Below are positions 31,081 to 43,055 of a DNA stretch of 64,000 nt, one piece after another (the first letter of the stretch is position 1; the number at the start of each line of letters is the position of its first letter). The notes below the pieces were generated by a model. The model worked only from the letters and a program-made list of their open reading frames with translations, searched no databases and was not told the origin of the DNA. A program made the translations under genes and the position numbers. The stretch covers positions 5,952,001 through 6,016,000 of the forward strand of contig AP026546.1 in NCBI GenBank assembly GCA_026075535.2, given 5' to 3'. This DNA is from Tricholoma matsutake. Its lineage: Eukaryota; Basidiomycota; Agaricomycetes; Agaricales; Tricholomataceae.

Positions 31081-33750
31081 CCCATATCTGAATCAGTCGT
31101 CATTTTTACTAGGAGAATGGTATTAGAACGGCGGGTTAAAGAAAATGCAATCTGGCTTTCAGGATCTCATCAAGATAGCCAGGCATCCAAACTTTCAACC
31201 TGAGGACGTTTCAGGGACAAACTGGCAGCTTATTAATGCGCAGCTGAGTGGAGATCAGCCATGCAACGATGAAGGCTGGGAGGACAAAGAGGATAACAGT
31301 GGGTGGGTTAAAACCCCAATCAAGATCAAGGTTCTATTCCCCAGAAGGTCACTGCATCCAGGGCAAGAGGAGTTTGATGCAGGAATGCTTCATCACCACA
31401 AGCTGGTGTCGGTGATTAGGGAGAAAATTATGCGTCCCTCTAACCATCCACACCTCCATTTTGAGCTGTATGAGTTATTTTGGCAACCAACTGAAGCTTC
31501 TAAACCAGTCAAAGCTCACAGAGAACTCTACACTTCAGAGGCATTCATTGAGGCTCACCGTGACTCCCGGAGAGCCGGGATGTGACCTTCAGAGAGTTGT
31601 AGTGGGTCTTATGTTCACCTCAGATGGTACTCAGCTCTCAGCGTTCAGCACCGCTAAACTATGGCCAATTTATCTTGCGATGGGGAACGAGTCAAAGGAC
31701 AGAAGGTCAAAGCCCTCCTGTCAAGCATTTGAGCACATCACCTACCTAGAGACAGTGAGTAGGACCTCATTAACTTTGCGCTAGTATGTGATCCTCATTC
31801 CTTTTTGAATGACAGCTCCCAGATGCATTTAAAGCCTTTGCCACAGAGCACCTGGGTGGAAATGGCCCAAACGGAGCATTCATGGCCCATTGTCATTGAG
31901 AAATCTATAACGCTCAGTGGGAGATCATCCTTGATGATGAATTCCTGGAAGCTTATGAGCATGGAATCATGATTATGTGTTGCAATGGCATTCAGTGTCG
32001 CTTTTACCCTCGTATATTTACATATTCTGTGGACTACAAGGAGAAGTAAGCCAAGATTCTTTTGAATGCCGGTGTCTTTAACTCAAAGTTTTGAACCAAT
32101 TCTTATAGCTAGCATTCATAATCTTGGTCGGTGCCCTTGTCCTCGTTGTCTCATACCATTAGATTGTGTTGCCAATATGGGGATGCATCAAGATATGACA
32201 CAGCGCAGGACTCTCGCCCGGATTGATCATGTGAAACGGCGTAATCGTGTTGAGATGGCGCATGAGAAGATATATGAGCAGGGTTATGTGGTTGATAGTA
32301 CGGCAGTGGAAGATCTCCTACAAGAAGATTCTCTTGTTCCAACAGCAGTATGACCTCTGATGGTTGACTTTAATGCTCATGCTTTGTCAGAATGCATTTT
32401 CAAGCAAGCTGGCACCATTTGGTTTCAACACGTTCGGCATGCTCACTGTGGATCTCATGCATGAGGTTGAGCTCAGTGTCTGGAAGGCAGTTTTCATACA
32501 TCTACTACGCATTCTAGATTGCCAAAATGAAAGCCTCAAGCATGAGTTAGATAGATGGCAAGCATCGTTCGAAGCCTCAGAAGGCTTGGTACTGATATTT
32601 CCATTAGATTTCGAGAGATTCCTCCTTTCGGGGTTGATGGCATAAGAAAAATAAGGTTGAACCAGTCGGAATTGAAGAAGATGACTGCTCATGATTACGA
32701 GGATATGTTACAAGTGGGTGTTATCACTAGTATTCTCAACTTGACTGATATCATTCACATAGTGTGCTATATCCATTTTTGATGGTCTTCTGCCTGAACC
32801 CCACAATACATATGTTCTCAAGCTCTTATTTGAATTAGCCCACTGGCATGGTCTTGCCAAGCTCAGCATGCACACGGATGCAACTCTGGACATTTTATCC
32901 TGTGTCACTACATCTCTGGGAAACAGCCTATGCACATTTGAGGAAAAGACATGTGAAGCATTCAAGACTCGAGAGTTGGAACGCAAGCGTGCTGCTCAGC
33001 AACGACGTCAGGAGAAATCTGCAATTAATGTGGTGTCTGGATCAAGAGGACCTATGGCATCCAGCAGTAATGCACGGAAGCAGAAGAAGCTCAATCTGAG
33101 GACTTATAAGTACCATGCACTCGGCGACTATGTTGACACCATCCGGCGCTTCAGTACAACTGACTCATATTCCACTCAATCAGTAAGCTTTTACATGATA
33201 TTTTGTGTAACATTGCTTACGGTGGCAGTGGGCATCAGAGTGAGCTTGAGCACTGAACATCCAAAACTCGGTCACTTCGGTCTAGCGGCCGATCAATACC
33301 ACAGCAAATATCAAGGATTGAGCAATGAGAGCGCCATATCAGCATGATCCACAAGAGGCTGGATCGTCAATGCCTTAGCCCATCCTCAAAAATAGAGCCA
33401 GAGGATGTTACACATGACCCTGGGGTACAGTACAACATAGGAAAGTCCCAGAAATGTTCTGTACACATACCAACCTTCCTACAAAAGAATGAGGGTGATC
33501 CCGCAATCAAGGTGAACAATCTTTGTATTCTTCTGCTGATTTGTACTAACCCCTCACGCAGAATTTCTTACCAAAGTTAAGAGAGCATCTACTTCCCTGA
33601 ATCCAAACAGTATTGCTCCAGGAAGCTGAATCGCTTTCAGAGCCTGTTCCCTGCGATATCACCTCCATGTCTGATGAACTCCACATCCAAGCCAAGTTAT
33701 CAGGTTATTCTGAGCTTGCAATGAAAAGTTTCACATGCCAAATCTGACTC
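31081..33750 (+). pseudogene. Plavaka-type transposase, core region
   Basis: The frame continues as SSFLLGEWY, with a TAG where tryptophan is usual, then NGGL. It then runs RHPNFQPEDVSGTNW, HHHKLVSVIREKI, HFELYELFWQPTEAS, RELYTSEAFIEAH, then after a frame change EPGCDLQRVVVGLMFTSDGT and KLWPIYLAMGNESK. Further on come WEIILDDEFLEAYEHG and RIFTYSVDYKEK (31920-32045), ILIASIHNLGRCPCPRCLIP, LMHEVELSVWK, and KKLNLRTYKYHALGDYVDTIRRF (33090-33150). This is the order seen in Plavaka DDE transposases. Several introns and frame breaks are mixed together; for example, a GTGAAC...GCAG intron lies around 33512-33561. The C-terminal domain (YARVLSGYH, FLWVRWF) is missing here and the similarity fades near 33750. 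Confidence 0.8.
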
Positions 33751-33873
33751 AAGATGGGTCATTCATGTTGTCGGCCATGGCTATGGGTGGGAGCGAGTTT
33801 TGTTTGAAGGCTTGATCTTCTTCTTATGAAAGCAGATCTGGCGGTGTGATCAATAAGTAGTAGCATCAATGCA

Positions 33874-34080
33874 GAATAGGTATAAAATGATAAAGAAACC
33901 CATTGAAATGCAAAATTCGTAAACACACCTAATAGCCCAGTCCCTAACATCCTGTGTCGCATCAAAGCATCGACAAAGAATAGGTATAAAATGATAAGGA
34001 AACACATTGAAACACAAAATTTGTAAACACACCTAATAGTCCAGTCCCTAACATCCTGCGTCGCATCAAATGCAGCAGTA
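33874..34080. repeat. Two-copy direct tandem repeat, about 104 bp
   Basis: The unit begins GAATAGGTATAAAATGATAA at 33874 and again at 33978, with about 90% similarity. No gene function is evident. The rest of 33751-34306 shows nothing else. Confidence 0.8.
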
Positions 34081-34306
34081 ATATCCATCCTGATGTGCAT
34101 TACTTAGAGGGCGCACTGATGAAGAACACCAGGCTATATGACTCACTGAGCACTCGATAGCACTGTCTTATGCAAATTCAATGGATTCCAATTAACTACA
34201 GTCAGGCTTTTTAGCTTCCTTCACAATCAAAAATACAAATTTCTATCTATCTGCGGGGCCCAGCGTTAGACGATCAATGCCAAGGGTACCAAATGAAATG
34301 TGATAC

Positions 34307-34666
34307 TCACCAGCTGAACCTCACTATATCTGACAATGCGTACACCGCATCCTCCCCATCGTCGTCGAATACAACGAGGCCTCCAATGCAGATTTGCTTC
34401 AAAAGAACGGTCAGAAAAAGCCAATGAAATATTATAGAGGCTTACCACTCGTTCCTTCCACTCGCCTCGTTTCTTAAACCTTGGTAGAATCTGGTAATCA
34501 TATCTATGAAATGTGGCTTTGCACCATTGATGGTTTTGATACACCTCGACCCGATGGCCATGCTGCAAAGAGCTAATGATTAGATAAAGTAAAAATGGAA
34601 TAAAATGCTTACTCTGAAGGGCTGAGGGTGTTCAACAATTGGAGTTCCAGAAATCCGATGCGCCAT
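34307..34666 (-). CDS. Small spliced gene, Tudor-like fold suspected (86 aa)
   Basis: Three exons with clean splice signals give 86 residues. Exon 1 is 34666-34613 (18 codons), exon 2 is 34562-34446 (39 codons), and exon 3 is 34396-34307 with TGA. Both introns (34563-34612 and 34397-34445) are 49-50 bases, start GTAAGC, and are in phase 0. The protein has HRVEVYQNHQWCKATFHRY, then VQICIGGLVVFDDDGEDAVY and a final ALSDIVRF. A turn-rich beta pattern with an acidic VFDDDGE motif followed by a D-I-x-x-F ending resembles Tudor or Agenet-type reader domains. It lies between the Plavaka core and the right inverted-repeat arm, opposite in strand, so it may be a passenger of the same unit. The gene model rests on splice signals and frame only; the function is not established. 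Confidence 0.6.
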
Positions 34667-36536
34667 AGGTGATGGCTGTGGTTAGAGATGGGGAGGGAAG
34701 ATTGAAGCTGTGCTTAAGAGGTTGGAAGTATGGAGGGTGGTTAGTTAGAGCAGTGGAGAAATGGTAGGGGTTAAGGTAGAATTAAAGCAACTCACAAGTG
34801 GCAAGGTAGTACAGGGTAAGTCAGAGAGCACAGACTCTTGTTGGTCGTGGTGGTATTCCTAGTTTTGTTTGATGTTGTATTCAGATTGAACTAGAAAGTT
34901 AAAGAAAACCGGTTGGTCTAATGGAAGGGGGTGCCTAGATGACGGGCACCTCGTCCAGCTCCATCTTTTTTCATACCTATGTACTGATGTGCCGAGGTAT
35001 GGACTGGATATATGTATACCTGTACCTCCTTACATTGTCACTCGTTGAATTACCACACTCCTTTATGGACTCTTGGGTGTGGTGGATAGCTGCTAGCAAT
35101 ATGACGATATATAAAAAGTGTCAACTGATCAGATATCCTCAGTTCGAATACCTCGCCTGTGGGGCAAGGCAGAGGGGAGAGGAGGCAATCGAATGCGACC
35201 ACCCAGTGGTGCCATTGGCCGTGAAGAAAAACCGAGAGGAATAGCAGCCTTTTCAAGCACCATCAGAAGATGCCGCATTGTGCTTGCAAGGGACTCGCAA
35301 AAACTTCGGTGATGAGGCCATCCAGTGTCTGATATGTGAATATAGAGTGATATAGGACATATATGTATTCATAGGGTCAACTAGCCAGCCATCAATTGAA
35401 TATCAATGCTTCGTGCTGCATCTCCAAGTACACCTATGAGTAGTCAGATGTGGCTCTTTCAGAATTTATGTGCAGCCAACCGACCATCAACATCATGATC
35501 GTCCAGCTCATTATGAAGAACTAATGATGGCAAATAATATAAAAGATCGTTCAGATGGTAGATGTGGAAGCTTTTTTGACCTGCCAGACTTTTTCTAGGG
35601 CCATAAATGACTGTATTACATTGTTTAGCTACTGCATGTGTGATATGTGTATGATTCAGGTAAGGGGAACACTGGAACCTCAAGCGTGACATCAAGCCGA
35701 TGGTAGATGCATTGCAAAGGGGCTGAAGAAGAGGATGATTCCCTCCAGCTCTGCAGAAAGAAGTTTAGTAAACAATACAGTCCAGATGAGCGACCGAGTC
35801 ATTTTCTAGATAAATGGTGGGGAGCATAGTATCATACCAGCAACCAAGTTCATTCCTGCTCCCTGGCAGTCACCGTATCGCAAACTTGAATGCAGTCAAA
35901 CTCAGTTAATGGGGTGACAAATAGTTTGAAGGCCTGAGCGCAACTACGCCTGGGCTTTTAGCCAGTTGCGTCTGATGTGGGAAATATGGATGCCTTTCGG
36001 AATGAACTTCGATTAACTAGACTAGAAAACACGTCAGCTTTCAATCTTTGATTGCCCAACACCCTACAGCCACGTGTCGCTTGCACCAAATTCCTGGGCA
36101 CGAGTAAAGGGCGGGTGTTGCATAGCCTATAGGGCAGGGTAAGCAAAGAGGCTCTCACCGTGTGGGGCCATCCAACGCATTGAGAAGTGTATCATTGCCA
36201 CTACATCAAGCCAACACCTCTGCATACCCCTCACGCCAGACGCCATCCGACAGAAGCTAGTGCATGCTGGCTGGAGGCGGACTAGAGCATGCTTGATGAT
36301 TTTTACCGCTTGACCAAGGGTTTTTTGCAGGGTTCAACGGTGTGAGCATGACAGTCTACTAGCCAAGGGAATACTAAGTGGCAAGGCCAGCCTGAGGCAA
36401 GGACGTACCAATGATGTAGATAAAATGTTGAGCCTTCAGGGCGCCACAAGAGACTCAAACAGCAATCTCTGTTAGCAGGACATCCAAGAGGATATTGCCC
36501 TTAGTGCTGTCAAGAGCTTCAGGTCAGGCTGCCAGT
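34667..36536. other. No recognised gene
   Basis: About 1.9 kb contains only short frames on both strands. A run of short open frames near 34939-35312 shows no family resemblance. I see no clear repeats. Confidence 0.4.
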
Positions 36537-36800
36537 GCTGATAGGTTCAAGGGGCCAAAGGCAAAGCATAGGGTTGCATGACGAAAAGTCAGACACAACC
36601 GGGCAGGTGACGAAAGTCAGACCTGCAGAGCCAGGAACTAGAGAGCAGCGCTGCCAGAATGAAGAAAGACAGTGAGGGAACAGAAGAAATTCCGAGTCAA
36701 CTTGAACTTGAAGTTAGGAGTTTCTCACGCTAATGTTTGAAATCCTATTAGGGTTAAGTAGTACACAGCCACAGACTCAGGTTCAGGTTCAAGTTCACTG
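36537..36800. repeat. Right arm of the degenerate inverted repeat
   Basis: The reverse complement of this stretch shares, in the same order, the motifs of 985-1300: GTGGCTGTGTA, TTAACCCTA, ACATTAGC/TGAGAA, TTTCGTCACCTGCC, GTCTGACTTTTCGTCA, GCCTTTGG and CCTTGAAC. Identity is moderate with gaps. Together the arms enclose about 10 kb once B1 is removed. Confidence 0.5.
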
Positions 36801-37883
36801 ATGGACCAGCCTGCCAAGCGACTCGGACATCAAGCTTACCATGAGTGGACACAGGTGATCCCCTATCAAATTAAAATTGTCTTTCTCAATTAAGACCAAC
36901 ATCTGTCCACACCGCCACTGATGTCAGACAACAGGGACAAGCACCAGAGGAATTGTGTACAGCCAGGGTATAATCCAAATTGCATGTCAACAAATCCCTT
37001 ACTGTAGTTCTCCTTCTTTTGAAACCCATGCTCAGGCTCAACCCATCTGAATAGCCTGACTCGGAGACCCCCCTGGGCCGGCCATGGCAAAGGAGTACAG
37101 AATCTCATGTGCCAGTGGTTGTATGGGGAGGTTTGAGTGGCTGATGAGGCTGAGGGAATGATGATTGATGCCCCAGAGGAAACTCAATAACAATGCCAAG
37201 CTCCCATAGGACTCGGATGAGGTGGGCACTGCACTGTGACATTGAATCCAAAAACTTTCCGCTAGGTTCATAAATGTAGTGGCTACTTGAAAGAAATGAT
37301 TCACTAGTTCTCAAATGCAGTCACAAACTCACCAAAGTCAGCTGCCACACTGAGTCATTGCACCATTCATTGTAGAGCCATGGATTTGATAACAGGATGT
37401 CATTCCCAAAGTACTATATGCACCAGAATGGGGAAATGTAGGGCATTCGGTATAGTCAAATTGTGATGATTTGAAGAGGATGTGTTTATTGCAAGGGACG
37501 GGTCTCCCCCAAAGTCGGGTTTGACACAATAAGCGTCTATGTAAATCTCTGCAGTGTAACTGCTCAACTTTGTCCCCTCAAAGGGTCAGTGAGTGAAAAT
37601 TCTTGCCAATGAGTGGCCTACTACTAGTAACAAATGTGGAGGGGAATTCTCAGGCTATTTCTGGTGTGACTTGATGTCGAGCACAGTGCCATGATAGGTA
37701 CTACAAGGCTATATATGGTGCGTTGAGACCCTGATATTATTCCATAGCAGTGGTAAAACCTATAAGAGCAAAAATATGAATTAGACCAGGTAGACCTCCA
37801 TGACAACCAGATAAAGAAAGTGCAAATGAATGCTACATACATAGATGTCCAATCTGAGCCGACACATGTTAAGAAATGTATGC
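36801..37883. other. No recognised gene
   Basis: This stretch holds short minus-strand frames (for example 36890-37304) that I do not recognise and that may be exons of a decayed gene. No repeats were seen. Confidence 0.35.
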
Positions 37884-38925
37884 CTAGTACATCCCAGTAA
37901 AATCTTCAGGCTCTCCGTCGTCTTCTTCCCCCTCCCCATCCTCTACGTCATCCATTTCAATGTTGTCCCACCCTTCCAAGTCAAGGTCTTCCAAACACAG
38001 CTCTGGTTTGTCCGACTCATAACCCATGTCACTACCTCTGTCGTTGTCCTGTGCAAGAGACTCTCCCAATGCTTCCTGCAGCCCCAGATCTGGAGCCTGA
38101 GTTTCTTGGGTGTCCTCAGTCAGATTGGAAACGCAGCCTGAAGTGAGTGCTGACTGATGTGCATGAAAGTGGCCAACACCCAGCCCCCAGTGGTAGTGCA
38201 TGAGAAGATCCCTGTCAGAGAACCTAGGGGAACAGAATGAAATCAGAAGTAGCAAGTAAGCAATAAACACACCAGTTAACATAATATTGATTGTAATCTT
38301 TACTATCCTTGGCACAGTGCGAGATGCCAATCCCATCCGCTCATCGTTTTCCTTTTGCAAAGGCTGGTAAGATGTGACACCCATGCAGGACATCTTTCGG
38401 ATACACAAAACTGAAAGAACAATTTTTGTTCATAGGAGGGAAGCAGACAGAGTCTAGCTTGGAATTACTCCACCCTGAAGACCCTGGATTAATGACCTCA
38501 AACCATCGCACCCACAAAAAATCGAAGCAGCGAGCTTCAAAATCATGCATGCCAGGCCCAGTATAGATCGCATTTATGTGATATCCGCTGAGGACCCGTG
38601 CATACAAGAAATGATGTGGATTTGAACTCTCCACATCATCAGCAAGAAGCATGATGTTACAATGAGATGTCCCTGGGTTAACAATGTCAGTCCCATGCCG
38701 AATGTCATAAGTGGTAAAGTGGAATCGAATAAGCTTGTGGTGGTATATGCAGTCGTTCTTCAAGAACATGAAATTGCATGCATTTCCATTGGGGCTATGA
38801 AATAGTCCAGTATCTGAGCCTGTTCTGAAGCTGGAGGTGGCATCGGTCCAACACCGGTATGCTTGTGATTCTGCCTTGCTAAAGTTTTCTTCATTGAACT
38901 TGACTTTCATAGCAAAGTTCCTCAT
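37884..38925 (-). pseudogene. Plavaka-type transposase C-terminal fragment, reverse orientation
   Basis: The minus-strand frame from 38925 has HHKLIRFHFTTYDIRHGTD, NPGTSHCNIMLLADD, FLYARVLSGYH, FDFLWVRWFEV and DVLHGCHILPAFAKGKR, ending at a TGA at 38341-38343. The same frame then continues to YYVNW. A 49-base intron (38224-38272) follows, and then FSDRDLLMHYHWGLGVGHF in the last exon, which ends in an acidic tail at 37884. This is the C-terminal domain that the transposase at 31081-33750 lacks, but it is on the other strand, so it comes from a second copy or from a rearrangement. Sequence upstream to about 39000 may be part of the same gene but is not clear. Confidence 0.7.
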
Positions 38926-39384
38926 ACCTGGCCCAGTTCCGTTGCTCCTTCGCCTGATTATGAGTTTCCAGACTGTAGTGCATTGCCAGGGAATGTGGGG
39001 TGGTGTGATGGCCCAGGTTGTCTCACATTTGAGTCATCCTGGACGTCACATGCACCATCATGACCTGATTTACACTACAATACCCTGCAAGCTTGTTGTC
39101 CTTCATTTGGATCCCGACAACCAATGCAGGAGTGGTGCGGGAATGCAGCAGTCGTTATGCTGACGACGTTGAGATGGGATGAGAAGGCTGGCCAGTGTAC
39201 GCTATTGGCGACAGCTGCCCCAAGAGGATGTCAGCACAGGTGAGAACCCCTGCAATGATATCAAAGAAATCGAGTAGTTTGGGCTCGAGGCAATTGTTTC
39301 GCCCTAAAGGTACATTGTGTTAAATATCATCTCTTTTTTCTTTCTTTTGCGAAACAGGCCAGGAATGAATTCACAATGTTGGCC

Positions 39385-40190
39385 AATATTCAGGAAGAAT
39401 GAGATGTAGCAGATAAAACTATTTCTTCCATCGCATTCAATTATCTCCTCCCCCCCTCTGTCTCCAAGTCCTCCAATGGGTGGGGTATTCAAACTGAGGA
39501 GCTCGACACAGCGTCTGTCATCTAGGTACCCCTTTCCATTACACCAATGACGTGTATTGTCATTCCTCAAGACATACCAGAGATCATTACAAAATGACAG
39601 ATAATATCATTTCTTCCACCTGAACAACTCTCTGTTAGGATATACAAAAATCATATGTTGCAATTCTGTTAGCACAAGCGTCAGTTCCTGCAAGTATCTG
39701 AGTATCTTATCAGCAAGTGGTAGCTGCCAGGAAGAATGGGATATAGAGGAAATGCCAGATAAAATCATTTCTTCCACTCGAATAATTGCATATTGGGATA
39801 TACAAAAATCATACATTCCAATTCTGTTAGTCCAAATGTTGGTTCCTGAACATCTCCTGCAAGTATCTGAGTATCTTACCAGCAAGTGGTAGGATCCAGG
39901 AAGAATGAGATATAGAGGAAATGGCAGATATAATCATTTCTTCCACTTGAACAATTGCATGTTGGGATATACAAAAATCATACATTCCAATTCTGGGAGT
40001 ACAAGCATCAGTTCCTGAACATTTCCTGAAAGTATCTGAGTATCTGGTCAGCAAACTGCAAACTCTAGGAAGGATGATAGCACATTTTAAGGTCTGGATA
40101 ATCTCTAGAAAAGATGTTGTTCCGAGGAAATGATAGCTAAAATCATTTCTTGTGCTTGAACAATTGTATGCTATGATATAACAATATTGT
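39385..40190. repeat. Degenerate tandem repeat, about 170-bp unit
   Basis: Units contain CAGGAAGAATGAGATATAG, CATTTCTTCCAC, GGATATACAAAAATCATA, CCAATTCTG and AGTATCTGAGTATCTT. Full units start near 39728 and 39897, with partial ones near 39389, 39570 and 40068. It codes for nothing that I recognise. Confidence 0.8.
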
Positions 40191-40249
40191 ACAGCACAAT
40201 CCTGTTAAAGTGTCTGACCCCTCTTCATATTTGTTTGACTGTCTTTTAA

Positions 40250-40470
40250 GGCCTGCCCAAATTTTATCTATTGATTGTGGAGTGTTAATTGTTGATCAAA
40301 TCTGTCTAGTCATACCAGATCCCTGTCATTCACTGCAATTCTGTCAGAAAAAGTGTCAGCGGCTGACCCATTGTGATGTTTTAAGGCTAGATAAAATCTT
40401 ATCTACTGATGGCGGAGTGTTAATCATTGATCAAATCTGTCTAGTCATACCAGACCCCTGCCGATTTCCA
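40250..40470. repeat. Two-copy direct repeat with GATCAAATCTGTCTAGTCAT
   Basis: A roughly 80-bp segment with GGAGTGTTAATTGTTGATC is repeated about 135 bases apart (around 40260-40330 and 40395-40465). Confidence 0.75.
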
Positions 40471-40599
40471 GATGAATGTTGGCAGACGACCCCTCGGCTT
40501 ATGGGCCCATCCATAGGCTCAAATATTCTGGTGAATTTAGCACATTGATCTGGCATGCTATATCCATTTTATTGAAAAACCTCGGCTGAGCCAGTGGCA

Positions 40600-41700
40600 A
40601 CACTAATTGGGAGGGTATTTGGCATTGTTTGGCATTGTTGTCATGGCTAAATATAGTATCTCCTTCAGTTTTCATCCATTTTGGATGATTTAACTTGCAA
40701 GATAAAAAGTATACTGTTGGTCTATTATTAAAAGATACTTACAAATCTTTGGCATTATTTGTTCATATATCAAAAAATCAAAAAGATGATGTCAGAGCTG
40801 GTTTTAACTCACTTGAGTTTATTTAACTTTTAGAAGGGTGTAGCTTGGGCACTTTACACTGACAAAGGTTGTTTATCTTTAATTGTTAAATCATCAAAAT
40901 ACTGTATCTTGCCCATTTCTTGGCTGATTTGTTTTATTTAACTTGGAATAAGAAGATACACTATTGGCCCATCATTGGCCAGTCATCAGAAGAGTATTTG
41001 GTATTGTTTGACATTGTTGTCATGCCTAAATATAGTATCTCTCCATTTTGGATGATTTAACTTGAAAATAAAAAGATACTCTTGGTCTATCCTTAAAGGA
41101 TATTTACAGATGTTTGCTATTATTTGTTAATATATCAAGCATATCAAAAAGACTATATCAGAGCCAGTTCTAATTCAATTGAGTTTAACTTGTAGAAGGG
41201 TATGTAGCTTGGGCATTTTATACTATGTTGACAAAATTGTTTATCTTTATTTGTTATATTATCAAAATGCTGTATCTTGGTCAATTCTTGGCCAATTTGT
41301 TTTATTTAACTTGGAATAAGAAGATACATTATTGGCTCATTCATTGAGATCATGTTTGGTATTGTTTGGCATTGTTTGTGGTATCTCAGTTAGTTCTTCT
41401 TTAATCCAACTGATTTAATCTGCAAATAAAATATATACTGTTTGTACATCATCTGATTTATGTGTGCTAAGGTTGCTTATATTTGTTATTAAATCATCAA
41501 AAATGCTGTATCTCACTCAATTCTTGTCCCATTTGTTTTATTTAACTTGAAATAAAAAGATATATTGTTGGCCCATTATTGAAATCTCATTTGGAATTAT
41601 TTGGCCTTGTTTGTATGCCTTCAGTTTATTATTTCAGTCAGTTCTTCTATAAACAATGTTGTATACTATTAGACCATCATTGTTAAGTGCTGAACTTGAG
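40600..41700. repeat. AT-rich degenerate satellite, period about 370 bp
   Basis: TTTGGCATTGTTTGGCATTG and variants recur near 40617, 40994, 41355 and 41590, and TTATTTAACTTGGAATAAG recurs near 40940, 41305 and 41540. The sequence from 41700 to 43055 is also AT-rich, with weak similarity near 42220-42390, and holds no recognised gene. Confidence 0.75.
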
Positions 41701-43055
41701 GGTGGAAATCTGTCAGACTCATATTGGATGGTGTATCAGAGAGGACTTGGCTTCAACTTATAAGAAATTGCACCCTTCACCTTGTCAGTGTCTAATTTCA
41801 AGACAAAGGTAAATGTAAGAATATCAGAGTTTGAGAGGAAGTCTGAGACAGGAGAGGAGACTAGAGATTGAGATGGGTAAACTTGGTTGATTTATGAACT
41901 GAAGAATACAAACAGAAGTAAATAGGTTAAATACTAAAGAGCAGAGTTAGGTCAGAGACCAGTGGAGAACAGAGTAGTGGAGGTATCATAGGAATGGAAA
42001 CTATATCTAAAATACTAATGCTATGCCAATCATTACTAGGTGATCTTGGTGGAAAATGGTTGGTCATCCGACAAAAATCCACATTGCTGGAACAGAATCA
42101 AGTGATATTATTAGATATTTGTTATTATTTGTTATTAATGAAAATAAGCTATATCTTCCTTATTTTTGTGCTATGTTTAACTTGTAATAGAACAAAATAT
42201 CATTGATGCATCATTAACATAATAGTTTCCACTATTTGGTATTATTTATTAGGGTATAAAGTTTATATCTGTATTTTATGTGTTATATATCATTTTGATT
42301 AGTTTCTTGAGCTGATTTTTTATTTTTTATTTCTTTGCATACTATTGGGTTTCTTATTACCAAATATTGTCAGGTATTTAGCATTATTTGATTATAGATC
42401 ATAAAATATAAAGACTCATACCTGCCAGAATTGGCCCTCACCCCCAAGTCGCTACAAATCTTGCACTGTGCCCTAACTGCAGCAAACTGTTTGAATGAAC
42501 GATCCAAATGAAGTGTTTCAAAATGTTTCAAATTTTTTCAGTGATCACCTCAATCAGTTTGTTGAACCCTTGTTCTGTTGAACTGTGCTGTTCAGACCAC
42601 TGCCCAATGTGGATCTCATAACAGTGTTCAACAGTTCAATGTCCAGTGCTTGCAAAATACCAAACATCAGGCAGGTCACCTGGTGATCACCAGAACCGAC
42701 ATTCATATAGATGTAATCATGGACCTTTTAGCACACCTTCCTTGTTCCCTCAATTTTTACTCAGGCTCTGTTACAACATGCTGTATCCTCTCATATAACT
42801 GTTTTTCTCTCTATATTTTGCTCTCATTTTGGTACTAGTACTTTGAGTGTCGTGTACATTGATGGTGAGCTTCCACAAGAATTATTGAGCAGTTTGACCT
42901 GACAGTTTAGTCATTCACTTGAACTCAGGCTTGTCTTCACCCTCAAATTATTTGGCTGTTGTCATTCTGAATATTCTCCCTTGCCCATTTACATATGTTC
43001 ACTCCCACACCATATTGCCTCCTCAGTAACCTGCACCAGCATATGATTATTAGTC

